From assembly GCF_014648915.1 (NCBI RefSeq), contig NZ_BMSA01000021.1:1-64000 (forward strand): a stretch of 64,000 nucleotides of DNA, in the 5' to 3' direction. Below are positions 23,986 through 32,811 of this stretch, in pieces. The position numbers and the translations under genes were made by a program. The DNA comes from Streptomyces phaeofaciens. Its GTDB lineage: Bacteria > Actinomycetota > Actinomycetes > Streptomycetales > Streptomycetaceae. The notes under the pieces were generated by a model that was not told the origin of the DNA, searched no databases, and worked only from the letters and a program-made list of their open reading frames with translations. Numbering within the stretch: position 1 is the stretch's first letter; each line of letters opens with the position of its first letter.

Positions 23986-24989
23986 TGACGACCGTCGCCC
24001 TCAAGCCCGCGACCATGGCACAGGCCCTCACCCGCGCGATGCGCGACGCGATGGCCGCCGACCCGTCCGTGCACGTTCTGGGCGAGGACGTGGGCACCCT
24101 CGGCGGCGTGTTCCGGGTCACCGACGGGCTCGCCAAGGAGTTCGGCGAGGACCGCTGCACCGACACCCCGCTCGCCGAGGCGGGCATCCTCGGCACCGCC
24201 GTCGGCATGGCCATGTACGGCCTGCGGCCGGTCGTGGAGATGCAGTTCGACGCCTTCGCCTACCCGGCGTTCGAGCAGCTCATCAGCCATGTCGCCCGGA
24301 TGCGCAACCGCACCCGCGGCCGTATGCCCCTGCCGATCACGATCCGCGTGCCCTACGGCGGCGGCATCGGCGGCGTCGAGCACCACAGCGACTCCTCCGA
24401 GGCGTACTACATCGCCACCCCGGGCCTGCACGTCGTCACCCCCGCCACGGTCCCCGACGCCTACGGCCTGCTGCGTGCCGCCATCGCCTCCGACGACCCG
24501 GTCGTCTTCCTCGAACCCAAGCGCCTGTACTGGTCCAAGGACACCTGGAACCCCGAGGAACCGCAGACCGTCGACCCGATCGGCCGCGCGGTGGTGCGGC
24601 GTCCGGGCCGCAGCGCCACCCTGATCACGTACGGGCCGTCGGTCCCGGTCTGCCTCGAAGCCGCCGAGGCGGCCCGCGCCGAGGGCTGGGACCTCGAGGT
24701 CGTCGACCTGCGCTCCCTGGTGCCGTTCGACGACGAGACGGTCGCCGCCTCGGTCCGGCGGACCGGCCGCGCGGTCGTCGTCCACGAGTCGGGCTCCTTC
24801 GGCGGCCCGGGCGGGGAGATCGCGGCCCGCGTCACGGAGCGCTGCTTCCACCATCTGGAGGCACCGGTGCTGCGCGTCGCCGGCTTCGACATCCCCTACC
24901 CGCCGCCGATGCTGGAGCGCCACCACCTGCCCGGCGTCGACCGCATCCTGGACGCCGTGGCCCGGCTTCAGTGGGAGGCGGGGAACTGA
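23985..24989 (+). CDS. bkdB: Branched-chain 2-oxoacid dehydrogenase E1 beta subunit
   Basis: A 334-residue transketolase-like E1 beta: VLGEDVGTLGGVFRVTDGL, RCTDTPLAEAGILGTAVGMA, RVPYGGGIGGVEHHSDSSEA and a C-terminal VVVHESGSFGGPGGEIAARV. It completes the alpha2beta2 E1. It overlaps bkdA (TGATG) and the E2 gene (ATGA-type), so expression is tightly coupled. It is close in sequence to the second copy at 42028. Confidence 0.95.
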   Translation: MTTVALKPATMAQALTRAMRDAMAADPSVHVLGEDVGTLGGVFRVTDGLAKEFGEDRCTDTPLAEAGILGTAVGMAMYGLRPVVEMQFDAFAYPAFEQLISHVARMRNRTRGRMPLPITIRVPYGGGIGGVEHHSDSSEAYYIATPGLHVVTPATVPDAYGLLRAAIASDDPVVFLEPKRLYWSKDTWNPEEPQTVDPIGRAVVRRPGRSATLITYGPSVPVCLEAAEAARAEGWDLEVVDLRSLVPFDDETVAASVRRTGRAVVVHESGSFGGPGGEIAARVTERCFHHLEAPVLRVAGFDIPYPPPMLERHHLPGVDRILDAVARLQWEAGN

Positions 24990-26326
24990 TGGCACAGGTC
25001 CTGGAGTTCAAGCTGCCCGACCTCGGCGAGGGACTCACCGAGGCGGAGATCGTGCGCTGGCTGGTCCAGGTCGGCGATGTCGTCGCCGTGGACCAGCCGG
25101 TCGTCGAGGTCGAGACGGCCAAGGCGATGGTCGAGGTGCCCTGCCCCTACGGCGGTGTCGTCACCGCCCGCTTCGGCGAGGAGGGCACCGAACTGCCCGT
25201 CGGCGCCCCGCTGATCACGGTCGCGGTCGGCGCGCCGGCCTCCGGCTCGGAGACCGAGGGGTCGGGCAACGTGCTGGTGGGTTACGGCACGTCGGAGGCG
25301 CCCGCGCGCCGCCGGCGGGTCAGGCCGGCCCAGCCGGCACCGGCGGCACCCGCCGTACCCGCCGCACCCGCAGTACCCCCCGCGCCCGCCGCGTCCGTGG
25401 TGCGGGCCGACAGCCTCGGCCCGGCGGACGGGCCCGTCCCCGTGATCTCGCCGCTGGTGCGGCGGCTCGCGCGGGAGAACGGCCTGGACCTGAGGGAGCT
25501 GCACGGCACCGGCCCCGAGGGGCTGATCCTGCGGGCGGACGTGGAGAACGCGCTGCGGGCGGCCGTCCACGCCCAGGCCGCCCCGGCTCCCGCCGCCCCG
25601 GCCGCCCCCGCGCCGTCCGTCTCCTCCGCGCGCGCCGAGGGCCGCCGTGTCCCGCTCAAGGGCGTCCGCGGGGCCGTCGCGGACAAGCTCTCCCGCAGCC
25701 GCCGGGAGATCCCGGACGCCACCTGCTGGGTGGACGCCGACGCGACGGAGCTGATGCGGGCCCGCGCCGCCATGAACGCGGCCGGGGGCCCGAAGATCTC
25801 CCTGCTCGCGCTGCTGGCCCGGATCTGCACCGCCGCCCTGGCCCGCTATCCCGAGCTGAACTCCACGGTCGACCAGGAGGCCAGGGAGGTCGTCCAGCTC
25901 GACCAGGTGCACCTCGGCTTCGCCGCGCAGACCGACCGGGGTCTCGTCGTGCCGGTCGTCCGCGACGCGCACGCCCGGGACGCCGAGGGGCTCACCGCGG
26001 AGTTCGCCCGGCTCACCGAGGCCGGCCGGGCCGGGCGCCTCACGCCGGCCGAACTGACCGGCGGGACCTTCACGCTGAACAACTACGGCGTGTTCGGTGT
26101 CGACGGCTCCACGCCGATCATCAACCACCCCGAGGCGGCCATGCTCGGCGTCGGCCGGATCATCCCCAAGCCGTGGGTGCACGAGGGCGAGCTGGCCGTG
26201 CGCCAGGTCGTCCAGCTCTCGCTCACCTTCGACCACCGGGTGTGCGACGGCGGCACGGCGGGCGGCTTCCTGCGGTACGTGGCGGACTGCGTGGAACAGC
26301 CGGCGGTGCTCCTGCGCACGCTGTGA
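24989..26326 (+). CDS. bkdC: Branched-chain 2-oxoacid dehydrogenase E2 (dihydrolipoamide acyltransferase)
   Basis: A 445-residue E2: one lipoyl domain (FKLPDLGEGLTEAEIVRW, lipoyl Lys in VEVETAKAMVEV), an Ala/Pro linker with repeated PAAPAVP, a peripheral-subunit-binding domain (VISPLVRRLARENGLDLREL) and a catalytic domain ending in FDHRVCDGGTAGGFL with the active His and Asp. It transfers the branched acyl group to CoA. No E3 gene is nearby, so a general dihydrolipoamide dehydrogenase must serve. A strong terminator follows. Confidence 0.95.
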   Translation: MAQVLEFKLPDLGEGLTEAEIVRWLVQVGDVVAVDQPVVEVETAKAMVEVPCPYGGVVTARFGEEGTELPVGAPLITVAVGAPASGSETEGSGNVLVGYGTSEAPARRRRVRPAQPAPAAPAVPAAPAVPPAPAASVVRADSLGPADGPVPVISPLVRRLARENGLDLRELHGTGPEGLILRADVENALRAAVHAQAAPAPAAPAAPAPSVSSARAEGRRVPLKGVRGAVADKLSRSRREIPDATCWVDADATELMRARAAMNAAGGPKISLLALLARICTAALARYPELNSTVDQEAREVVQLDQVHLGFAAQTDRGLVVPVVRDAHARDAEGLTAEFARLTEAGRAGRLTPAELTGGTFTLNNYGVFGVDGSTPIINHPEAAMLGVGRIIPKPWVHEGELAVRQVVQLSLTFDHRVCDGGTAGGFLRYVADCVEQPAVLLRTL

Positions 26327-26334
26327 CGGCGCCG

Positions 26335-26388
26335 CCGCCCCGCTCCCCCGCCGTCCCCGCACGTCGTGACGGCGGGGGAGCGGGGCGG
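26335..26388 (+). terminator. 21-bp hairpin terminator after the first bkd operon
   Basis: A perfect 21-bp stem (26335-26355 with 26368-26388) with a 12-base loop begins 9 bases after the bkdC stop. It is a textbook strong Streptomyces terminator without a U tract. Confidence 0.85.
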
Positions 26389-26463
26389 GTCCGTCCCCGC
26401 ACCCGGTGATTGCGCGGGTGCCGCCGCGTTCCCTGTGATCGAGGAGGCCCGCATACTCAGGGG

Positions 26464-27396
26464 GTGACCTCGTTCGAACACCCCGGCGCCCCGTACGACG
26501 CCGTCGTGCTCGCCGGTGGCGGCGCCCGGCGGCTCGGCGGTGCCGACAAGCCGGGGGTACGGGTCGGCGGGCGGGCCCTGCTCGACCGGGTGCTGGCCGC
26601 CTGCGCAGACGCGCACACCACCGTCGTGGTCGCCGGCCCCCGCCCCACCGCCCGCCCCGTGCGCTGGGCGCGCGAGGACCCGCCGGGAGCGGGCCCCGTC
26701 GCCGCCCTCGACGCGGGGCTGCGCCGCACCACGGCCGACGACGTCCTCGTCCTCTCCGCCGACCTGCCCTTCCTCGCCACGGAGACCGTACGGCGCCTGC
26801 GGGACGCCCTGCGCTCCGGCGGGGCCGAGGGCGCGCTGCTCACCGACGCCGACGGCCGTGACCAGCCGCTCGTCGCCGTCTACCGCACGGCCGCCCTGCG
26901 CCGCGAGCTGGCGGTGCTCACCGCCGGCCACGGCGGACTCACGGGGCTGCCGCTGCGCCGGCTGACCGCCGGACTCGACCTCACCCGCGTCCCCGACCCC
27001 GTCGCGTCCTTCGACTGCGACACCTGGGACGACATCGCCACCGCCAGGGCACGGATCAGGGAGCATGGCCACGTGTTGGACGAATGGATCTCCGCAGTCA
27101 AGGACGAGCTGGGTATCGACCTCGAGGTCGACACCGGCGTCCTCCTCGACCTCGCCCGGGACGCCGCCCACGGGGTGGCCCGGCCCGCGGCCCCGCTGAC
27201 CACCTTCCTGGTCGGCTACGCGGCCGCACAGGCCCGGGGCGGTCCCGAAGCGGTCGCCGAGGCCGCCCGGAAGGCCACCGCGCTGGCGCTGCGCTGGGCG
27301 GCGGAGGCCGAGGAAGCAGAGAAGGCCGAGAAAGCCGAGCGGTCCGAGACGGACACCGCCGCCGGGTCCGGCGGTCCGGGACCGGACGCCGGATGA
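26464..27396 (+). CDS. MobA-like nucleotidyltransferase fused to a C-terminal helical domain
   Basis: A 310-residue protein. Residues 1-200 are a MobA-type NTP-transferase: DAVVLAGGGARRLGGADKPGV nucleotide loop, AREDPPGAGPVAALDAGL and LVLSADLPFLATETV with the metal Asp. From about residue 205 a separate helical domain follows (LDEWISAVKDELGIDLEVD, then TTFLVGYAAAQARGG), as in the DUF6457 family, ending in an EKAEKAE-type acidic/basic tail. MobA attaches GMP to molybdopterin. GTG 26464 follows GGGG. The stop overlaps moeA (ATGA), so the two act in molybdenum-cofactor synthesis. Confidence 0.85.
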   Translation: MTSFEHPGAPYDAVVLAGGGARRLGGADKPGVRVGGRALLDRVLAACADAHTTVVVAGPRPTARPVRWAREDPPGAGPVAALDAGLRRTTADDVLVLSADLPFLATETVRRLRDALRSGGAEGALLTDADGRDQPLVAVYRTAALRRELAVLTAGHGGLTGLPLRRLTAGLDLTRVPDPVASFDCDTWDDIATARARIREHGHVLDEWISAVKDELGIDLEVDTGVLLDLARDAAHGVARPAAPLTTFLVGYAAAQARGGPEAVAEAARKATALALRWAAEAEEAEKAEKAERSETDTAAGSGGPGPDAG

Positions 27397-28811
27397 GCCG
27401 CCGCGGGATCCGGGAGGGCCTCGACGGCGAGGACCTCGACATCGAGGAGGTGCTCGCCCTGGTGAACGACGGCAACGGCCCGGCCGACCGGGCGGGCGAC
27501 CGCACCCCCGCGCCCGGCCCGGAGCCCGCGCGGACCGAGGAGCACGGCGCCCGCACCTCCCCCACCCCGGACCCCGGCCGCCGCACCGCACCGTCCAAGG
27601 AGCGCCACCGGGCCACCCCCTGGCCCGAGGCCCGGACGATCGCCGCCCGGGCCGCCCGCGCGCACGCCGCCCGCCGCGCCCCGGTCTCCGTGACCCTCGG
27701 CGACGCCCTCGGCCTCGTCCTCGCCGCCCCCCTGACCGCCCTCACCGACCTGCCCTCCTTCGACACCTCCGCCATGGACGGCTGGGCGGTGGCGGGCCCC
27801 GGCCCCTGGCGGGTACGCGACGACGGCGTACTGGCCGGGAGCGCGGCGCCCGCGCCCCTCGCCGACGGGGAGGCCGTCGGGATCGCCACCGGCGCCCGGA
27901 TCCCCCCGGACACCACCGCCGTCCTGCGCAGCGAGCACGGCCGGACCGACGACAACGGCCGACTGCACCCCACCCGGGACATGAGCCACGGCCAGGACAT
28001 CCGCCCCCGGGGCCAGGAGTGCCGTAGCGGAGAGCAGTTGCTGCCCGCCGGGGCGGTGGTGACCCCGGCGGTGCTCGGCCTGGCCGCGGCCGCCGGATAC
28101 GACACGCTGGCCGCCGTACCCCGCCCCCGGGTCGAGGTGCTCGTCCTCGGCGACGAGCTGCTCACCGAGGGCCGGCCGCACGACGGGCTCATCCGGGACG
28201 CGCTCGGCCCGATGCTGCCGCCGTGGCTGCGGGCGCTGGGCGGCGAGGTCGTGTCCGTGCGCCGGCTCGGCGACGACGCGCGGGCCCTGCACCGGGCCGT
28301 CACGGCGTCCGGCGCCGACCTGATCGTCACCACCGGGGGCACCGCCTCAGGACCCGTCGACCATGTCCACCCGACCCTGCGCCGGATCGGCGCCGAGCTG
28401 CTCGTCGACGGCGTCGAGGTGCGCCCGGGCCACCCCATGCTGCTGGCCCGCCTCAAGGACGACCAGCACCTCGTCGGCCTGCCCGGCAACCCCCTGGCGG
28501 CCGTGTCCGGGCTGCTCACGCTCGCCGAGCCGCTGCTGCGCACCCTGGCCGCCCGCCCGGCCACGGAGCCGTACGCGCTGCCGCTGCGGGAGGCCGCGCA
28601 CGGCCACCCGTACGACACGCGGCTCGTCCCGGTCACCCTGCGGGGACACCATGCCGTGCCGCTGCACTACAACGGTCCCGCCATGCTCCGGGGCATCGCG
28701 GCGGCCGACGCCCTCGCGGTCGTACCGCCGGGAGGTGCGCGGGCGGGTCAGGAGACGGAACTGCTCGACCTGCCGTGGACGACGGCCGGGGTCGACGCCT
28801 GTTTCACGTGA
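27393..28811 (+). CDS. moeA: Molybdopterin molybdenumtransferase MoeA
   Basis: A 472-residue MoeA with a disordered charged extension of about 85 residues. Core motifs are PSFDTSAMDGWAVAGPGPW, GIATGARIPPDTTAVLRSEH, the MPT-binding LIVTTGGTASGPVDHVHPTL and VGLPGNPLAAVSGLLTLAEP. It inserts molybdate into adenylated molybdopterin. The last codons (Cys-Phe-Thr-stop) are encoded by a parS site, so chromosome-segregation DNA forms the end of the gene. Confidence 0.93.
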   Translation: MSRRGIREGLDGEDLDIEEVLALVNDGNGPADRAGDRTPAPGPEPARTEEHGARTSPTPDPGRRTAPSKERHRATPWPEARTIAARAARAHAARRAPVSVTLGDALGLVLAAPLTALTDLPSFDTSAMDGWAVAGPGPWRVRDDGVLAGSAAPAPLADGEAVGIATGARIPPDTTAVLRSEHGRTDDNGRLHPTRDMSHGQDIRPRGQECRSGEQLLPAGAVVTPAVLGLAAAAGYDTLAAVPRPRVEVLVLGDELLTEGRPHDGLIRDALGPMLPPWLRALGGEVVSVRRLGDDARALHRAVTASGADLIVTTGGTASGPVDHVHPTLRRIGAELLVDGVEVRPGHPMLLARLKDDQHLVGLPGNPLAAVSGLLTLAEPLLRTLAARPATEPYALPLREAAHGHPYDTRLVPVTLRGHHAVPLHYNGPAMLRGIAAADALAVVPPGGARAGQETELLDLPWTTAGVDACFT

Positions 28812-28814
28812 AAC
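28801..28814. promoter_or_regulatory. parS centromere site overlapping the moeA stop codon
   Basis: GTTTCACGTGAAAC, perfect match to Streptomyces parS. Read in the moeA frame it gives ...Cys(TGT)-Phe-Thr-TGA with the T of TGT just outside, so the site straddles the stop at 28809-28811. It is the second parS in the window, 18.4 kb from the first. Confidence 0.93.
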
Positions 28815-28848
28815 ATTCCCGTCCCCGCCCCGCCGCCCTGGCCACCCC

Positions 28849-29967
28849 TCACACCTGCTCGGCGGTGGCCTTCGCCCGGCTGACCGTGATCACCCGGTCC
28901 CCCGGCTGGAGCCGGGTGAGCCGGGGGTCGGCGTAGTCGAGGAGTTCCTTGCCCCGGACCACGGCCACCACGAGGTCCGCGCAGGCGCGGGGCGCCTGGC
29001 CGATCTCCGCCTTGGTGAGGGGGCGTTCGACGATGTCCAGGCCGCTGCCCAGGGTCATCAGGTTCTCCAGGGTGCGCGCGACGGTCGGGCTGACCATGGA
29101 GACCCCCAGCAGCCGGCCCGCCGAGCTTGAGCTGGTGACCACGGTGTCCGCGCCGGACTGCTTGAGCAGCGGCACGTTCTCGTCCTCCCGGGCGGCGACG
29201 ACGATGGTGGCGCGCCGGTTCAGCTGACGGGCGGTGAGGGTGACCAGGGCGGCCGTGTCGTCGCGCTGCGGGGCGACGATCACCCGGGAGGCCTGCTGGA
29301 CCTCGGCCTTCAGGAGGGTCTCCGAACGGGTGGCGTCCCCGATCACGGCCACCAGCCCGTCGTCGCCCGCGAGTTCCGCGGCCTTGCGCTGGGTGTCGAC
29401 GACCACGATCCGGTCCTTGGTGATGCCCTGACCGACGAGCGTCTCGACCGCGTGGCGGCCCTTCGTGCCGTAGCCGACGACGATGATGTGGTCGTGGGTG
29501 CGCATCCGCCAGCGGTGCACACGGACCTGCTGCCGGGTGCGCTCGGTGAGGACTTCGAGGGTGGTGCCGACCAGAATGATCAGGAACAGCACCCGCAGCG
29601 GAGTGATGACCAGGATGTTGATCAGCCGGGCGGTGTCGCTGACCGGGGTGATGTCGCCGTAGCCGGTGGTGGAGAGCGTGACGGTGGCGTAGTAGGCCGA
29701 GTCGAGGAGGTCGACGGTGCCGTCGGAGTTGTCGTTGTAGCCGCCGCGGTCGGCGTAGACGATCAGCGTGGTGACGGCCAGCACCATCAGGGCGAGGGCG
29801 AGACGGCGCAGCACCTGCTGGAGCGGGGGCGTGCTGGTGCGCACGGGCATCGTGATGGTGCGGCCCGCCTCGGCGTCGTCCCGCGCCTCGACGCGCGAGC
29901 GGTACCAGAGGGACCGGAAGAGGGAGAGTCTGGCCTTGGTGGCAGGGTGTCGTTCATGGTCGTTCAT
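28849..29967 (-). CDS. Potassium channel protein with C-terminal RCK/TrkA domain
   Basis: A 372-residue two-TM potassium channel. There is a first TM helix (VLRRLALALMVLAVTTLIVYA), a pore loop with selectivity filter TLSTTGYGDITPV, a second TM (ILVITPLRVLFLIILVGTTL), then an RCK NAD-binding domain (IIVVGYGTKGRHAVETLVGQG) and a TrkA-C domain. Such channels conduct K+ and are gated by ligand binding at the RCK ring. It diverges from a gene for a free-standing RCK protein that is clearly its paralogue, suggesting mixed assemblies. Confidence 0.92.
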   Translation of the reverse strand: MNDHERHPATKARLSLFRSLWYRSRVEARDDAEAGRTITMPVRTSTPPLQQVLRRLALALMVLAVTTLIVYADRGGYNDNSDGTVDLLDSAYYATVTLSTTGYGDITPVSDTARLINILVITPLRVLFLIILVGTTLEVLTERTRQQVRVHRWRMRTHDHIIVVGYGTKGRHAVETLVGQGITKDRIVVVDTQRKAAELAGDDGLVAVIGDATRSETLLKAEVQQASRVIVAPQRDDTAALVTLTARQLNRRATIVVAAREDENVPLLKQSGADTVVTSSSSAGRLLGVSMVSPTVARTLENLMTLGSGLDIVERPLTKAEIGQAPRACADLVVAVVRGKELLDYADPRLTRLQPGDRVITVSRAKATAEQV

Positions 29968-30065
29968 CGCGCGCCCCCTGGGGTGTCGGTCCCGTCGATG
30001 GGCACCATGGTCCGGCGGGTCCACGTGCCCGATCAGAAGTGTCGCCCAGTACCCCGGAGGTCCCC

Positions 30066-30755
30066 TTGCGTGACCACACCGTCGTCGTCGGCTTCGGCAC
30101 GAAAGGACGGTCCGCCATCCGGACCGCCTGTGCGTCCGGGCTGAGCAAGGAACACGTCGTGGTGATCGATCCCAGCGCGAAAATGGTCGAGGCGGCGACG
30201 GCCGAGGGATACGAGGGCGTGGTGGGCGACGCCACACGCAGTGACGTGCTGCGGAAGGCCGAGGTGCAGCGGGCGGGGCAGATCGTCATCGCGACCCAGC
30301 GCGACGACACGGCCGTCCTCGTGGCGCTGACGGCCCGCCAGCTCAACCCCTCCGCGAAGATCGTGGCGGCGGTGCGCGAGGAGGAGAACGCGCCGCTGCT
30401 GAAGCAGTCCGGCGCCGACGAGGTCATCACCAGCGCGGGCGCGGCGGGCCGGCTGCTCGGCGTGTCGGTGCTCAGCCCCGCGGCCGGTCTGGTCATGGAG
30501 GACCTGATACAGCAGGGCAACGGCCTCGACCTCGTCGAACGGCCCGTCACCAAGGCCGAGGCCGGGCGCGGACCGCGCGAGACGGAGGACCTGGTGGTGA
30601 GCGTCGTACGCGGCCACCGGGTCCTCGCCTACGACGATCCCGCCATCGGCGTACTGGAGCTGACGGACCGGCTGGTGGCGATCGTGCGGGTGGGGGAGGG
30701 CACCGGCAGAAGGGGCCCGGCCATCCGCGGGGTCCCGCCGCTGCCCCCGGCGTGA
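30066..30755 (+). CDS. Stand-alone TrkA-N/RCK protein, paralogue of the adjacent channel's regulatory domain
   Basis: A 229-residue protein with VVVGFGTKGRSAIRTACASG, VVVIDPSAKM, GDATRSDVLRKAEVQRA, and LLKQSGADEVITSAGAAGRL, which closely matches the RCK part of the divergent channel (for example LLKQSGADTVVTSSSSAGRL). It lacks membrane segments. TTG 30066 is preferred since CCGGAGG lies 6 bases upstream; an in-frame GTG at 30039 is the alternative. It probably binds nucleotide and joins the channel's cytoplasmic gating ring, or regulates another K+ system. Confidence 0.85.
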   Translation: MRDHTVVVGFGTKGRSAIRTACASGLSKEHVVVIDPSAKMVEAATAEGYEGVVGDATRSDVLRKAEVQRAGQIVIATQRDDTAVLVALTARQLNPSAKIVAAVREEENAPLLKQSGADEVITSAGAAGRLLGVSVLSPAAGLVMEDLIQQGNGLDLVERPVTKAEAGRGPRETEDLVVSVVRGHRVLAYDDPAIGVLELTDRLVAIVRVGEGTGRRGPAIRGVPPLPPA

Positions 30756-30779
30756 ACACCGCCGGGGCCTCGGCCGGGA

Positions 30780-31628
30780 CTACTTGCGGTTGTAGAGCCG
30801 CATCGTGAGCGGCCCGAAGACCAGCACGAACAGGCCCGCCCACCCCAGCGTCCAGGCGATCTCGGCCCCCGGCCAGTCGCCCGCCATCAACCCCCGTACC
30901 GCCGACGACAGATGGGTGATCGGGCTGTTGTTGACGAAGGCCTGGAGCCAGCCCGGCATGGTGCTCGGGTCGACGAACACGTTGGAGAGGAAGGTGAGCG
31001 GGAAGATCACCATCATGCTGACGCCCATCACCGACTTCTCGCTGCGCAGCATCAGCCCGAACATCGTCCAGATCCACGAGAACGCGAACGAGAAGACGAT
31101 CAGCAGGGCGATCCCGGCGATGACGCCCACGACCCCGCCGTCCGGCCGGTAGCCGAGGACGAGCCCGACGACGAGCATCACCACGGACGCGATCGTGTAG
31201 CGCAGCACGTCGCCGAGCAGGTAGCCGACCATCGTCGACGGCCGCCAGATCGGCAGCGACCGGAACCGGTCGAAGACGCCCTTCTCGATGTCGGTGTTCA
31301 CCGACACACCCGTGTACATCGTGATCATCACGACCGACATCACGAGGATGCCCGGCAGCAGGAACTGGATGTACTCCTCCGGGGAGCCGGCCAGGGCACC
31401 CCCGAACAGGTACGTGTACATCAGCACCATCATGATCGGGAACGCGGTGACGTCGAAGAGCTGCTCCGGCACGTGCTTGATCTTCAGGATCGCCCGCCAG
31501 CCGAAGGTCAGCGACGTGGACAGCGCGCTCGGGCGCGCGGGCCGTTCGGCCGTCACCAGCAGCGCGGCCAGCGACTCGGCGCTGACGGGGGCGAGTTCCT
31601 GGGCTTCCGTGGTCGTCGCGGTGCTCAT
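30780..31628 (-). CDS. ABC-2 type exporter permease (DrrB-like)
   Basis: A 282-residue permease with about six TM helices: FPIMMVLMYTYLFGGALAGS, FLLPGILVMSVVMITMYTGV, the DIEKGVFDRFRSLP motif typical of the daunorubicin-resistance DrrB type, and FPLTFLSNVFVDPSTMPGWL. Its ATG overlaps the stop of the ATPase gene. Together they export a drug, lipid or natural product; the substrate is unknown. Confidence 0.92.
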   Translation of the reverse strand: MSTATTTEAQELAPVSAESLAALLVTAERPARPSALSTSLTFGWRAILKIKHVPEQLFDVTAFPIMMVLMYTYLFGGALAGSPEEYIQFLLPGILVMSVVMITMYTGVSVNTDIEKGVFDRFRSLPIWRPSTMVGYLLGDVLRYTIASVVMLVVGLVLGYRPDGGVVGVIAGIALLIVFSFAFSWIWTMFGLMLRSEKSVMGVSMMVIFPLTFLSNVFVDPSTMPGWLQAFVNNSPITHLSSAVRGLMAGDWPGAEIAWTLGWAGLFVLVFGPLTMRLYNRK

Positions 31629-32683
31629 GCCGCCACCCCGTCCTTCGTGGAGTCGGAATCCGTGTCCGTCCGGTCCGTGCCGGTGCCGGTGCCGGTGTCC
31701 GGTCCTGGGCCTGTGCCCGTGTCGTGGCCGGTCAGGGCCAGGAACACCTCGTCCAGGCTGGGCTGGCCGAGGGAGAAGTTGTCGACGACGATCCCCGACC
31801 GGGCCAGTTCGCCGAGGGCCCGGGCGGCCTGCTCGGCGGCCGTGTCCTGCGCCGCCGCGCTCAGCCGGGCGGTCAGCGCCACCGGGTCCGGATCCGGCTG
31901 GACGTCCGCGTCCAGGGCCAGCCGCAGCACCTGCTCGGCCTCCGGCCGCTGCTCCGCGTGACGCAGCCGCAGATGGACGGATCCGGCGCCCACGGACGCC
32001 TTCAGCTCGCCCTTGGTGCCCTCGGCGATCACCTTGCCGTGGTCGATCACGGCGATCCGGGACGCCAGCTGGTCGGCCTCGTCCAGGTACTGCGTGGTCA
32101 GCAGCACGGTCGTGCCCTGCGCGACCACGGCCCGCACGATGTCCCACACCTGGTTGCGGCTGCGCGGGTCGAGACCGGTGGTCGGCTCGTCGAGGAACAG
32201 CAGATCGGGCGTGCTCAGGATGGACGCGGCGATGTCGATCCGGCGCCGCATACCGCCCGAGTAGTGCTTGACCTGCTTGCCCGCCGCGTCCGTCAGCCCG
32301 AAGGCCGCCAGCAGCTGAGCGGACCGGTCCCGCGCCGTCCTCCTGCCGTGCCCGAGGAGCCGGCCCAGCAGGACCAGGTTCTCGGTGCCGGTGAGGTCCT
32401 CGTCGACGGAGGCGTACTGGCCGGTGAGACTGACCCGGCTGCGCACCTCGTCGGCCTCGCGCACGATGTCGTGGCCGAAGACATGGGCCTCGCCGCCGTC
32501 CGGTCGCAGCAGGGTGGCGAGCATCTTCACGGTCGTGGTCTTGCCGGCGCCGTTCGGGCCGAGGACGCCGTAGACCGTTCCGGCGGGCACGGCGAGGTCC
32601 ACGCCGTCCACCGCCCTGGTCTCGCCGAACGTCTTGACCAGGCCCGCGGTCTCGATGGCCAGGCCGGCGGTGTGCTGGCTCAT
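31625..32683 (-). CDS. ABC exporter ATP-binding protein (DrrA-like)
   Basis: A 352-residue ATPase: Walker A GVLGPNGAGKTTTVKML, Q-loop SLTGQYASVDEDLTG, signature KHYSGGMRRRIDIA, Walker B LLFLDEPTTGLDPR, H-loop LTTQYLDEA, and a C-terminal extension with a Thr/Gly/Asp repeat (TGTGPGPDTGTGTGT) before TKDGVAA. The start at 32683 has AAGGAC upstream; an earlier ATG at 32707 lacks one. It is first in the operon with the DrrB-like permease. Confidence 0.93.
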   Translation of the reverse strand: MSQHTAGLAIETAGLVKTFGETRAVDGVDLAVPAGTVYGVLGPNGAGKTTTVKMLATLLRPDGGEAHVFGHDIVREADEVRSRVSLTGQYASVDEDLTGTENLVLLGRLLGHGRRTARDRSAQLLAAFGLTDAAGKQVKHYSGGMRRRIDIAASILSTPDLLFLDEPTTGLDPRSRNQVWDIVRAVVAQGTTVLLTTQYLDEADQLASRIAVIDHGKVIAEGTKGELKASVGAGSVHLRLRHAEQRPEAEQVLRLALDADVQPDPDPVALTARLSAAAQDTAAEQAARALGELARSGIVVDNFSLGQPSLDEVFLALTGHDTGTGPGPDTGTGTGTDRTDTDSDSTKDGVAA

Positions 32684-32811
32684 GGTGGGGTGTCCTTCCG
32701 CGTTCATGGGCTACGCATGGGGAGACCTTTACCGTCGCCGGAACTCATCGGTGATCGCATCCCCATTTCCGCGAGGACCCCGGCCGAGAGGGGAGCGGTA
32801 GCGTCCCTCTC

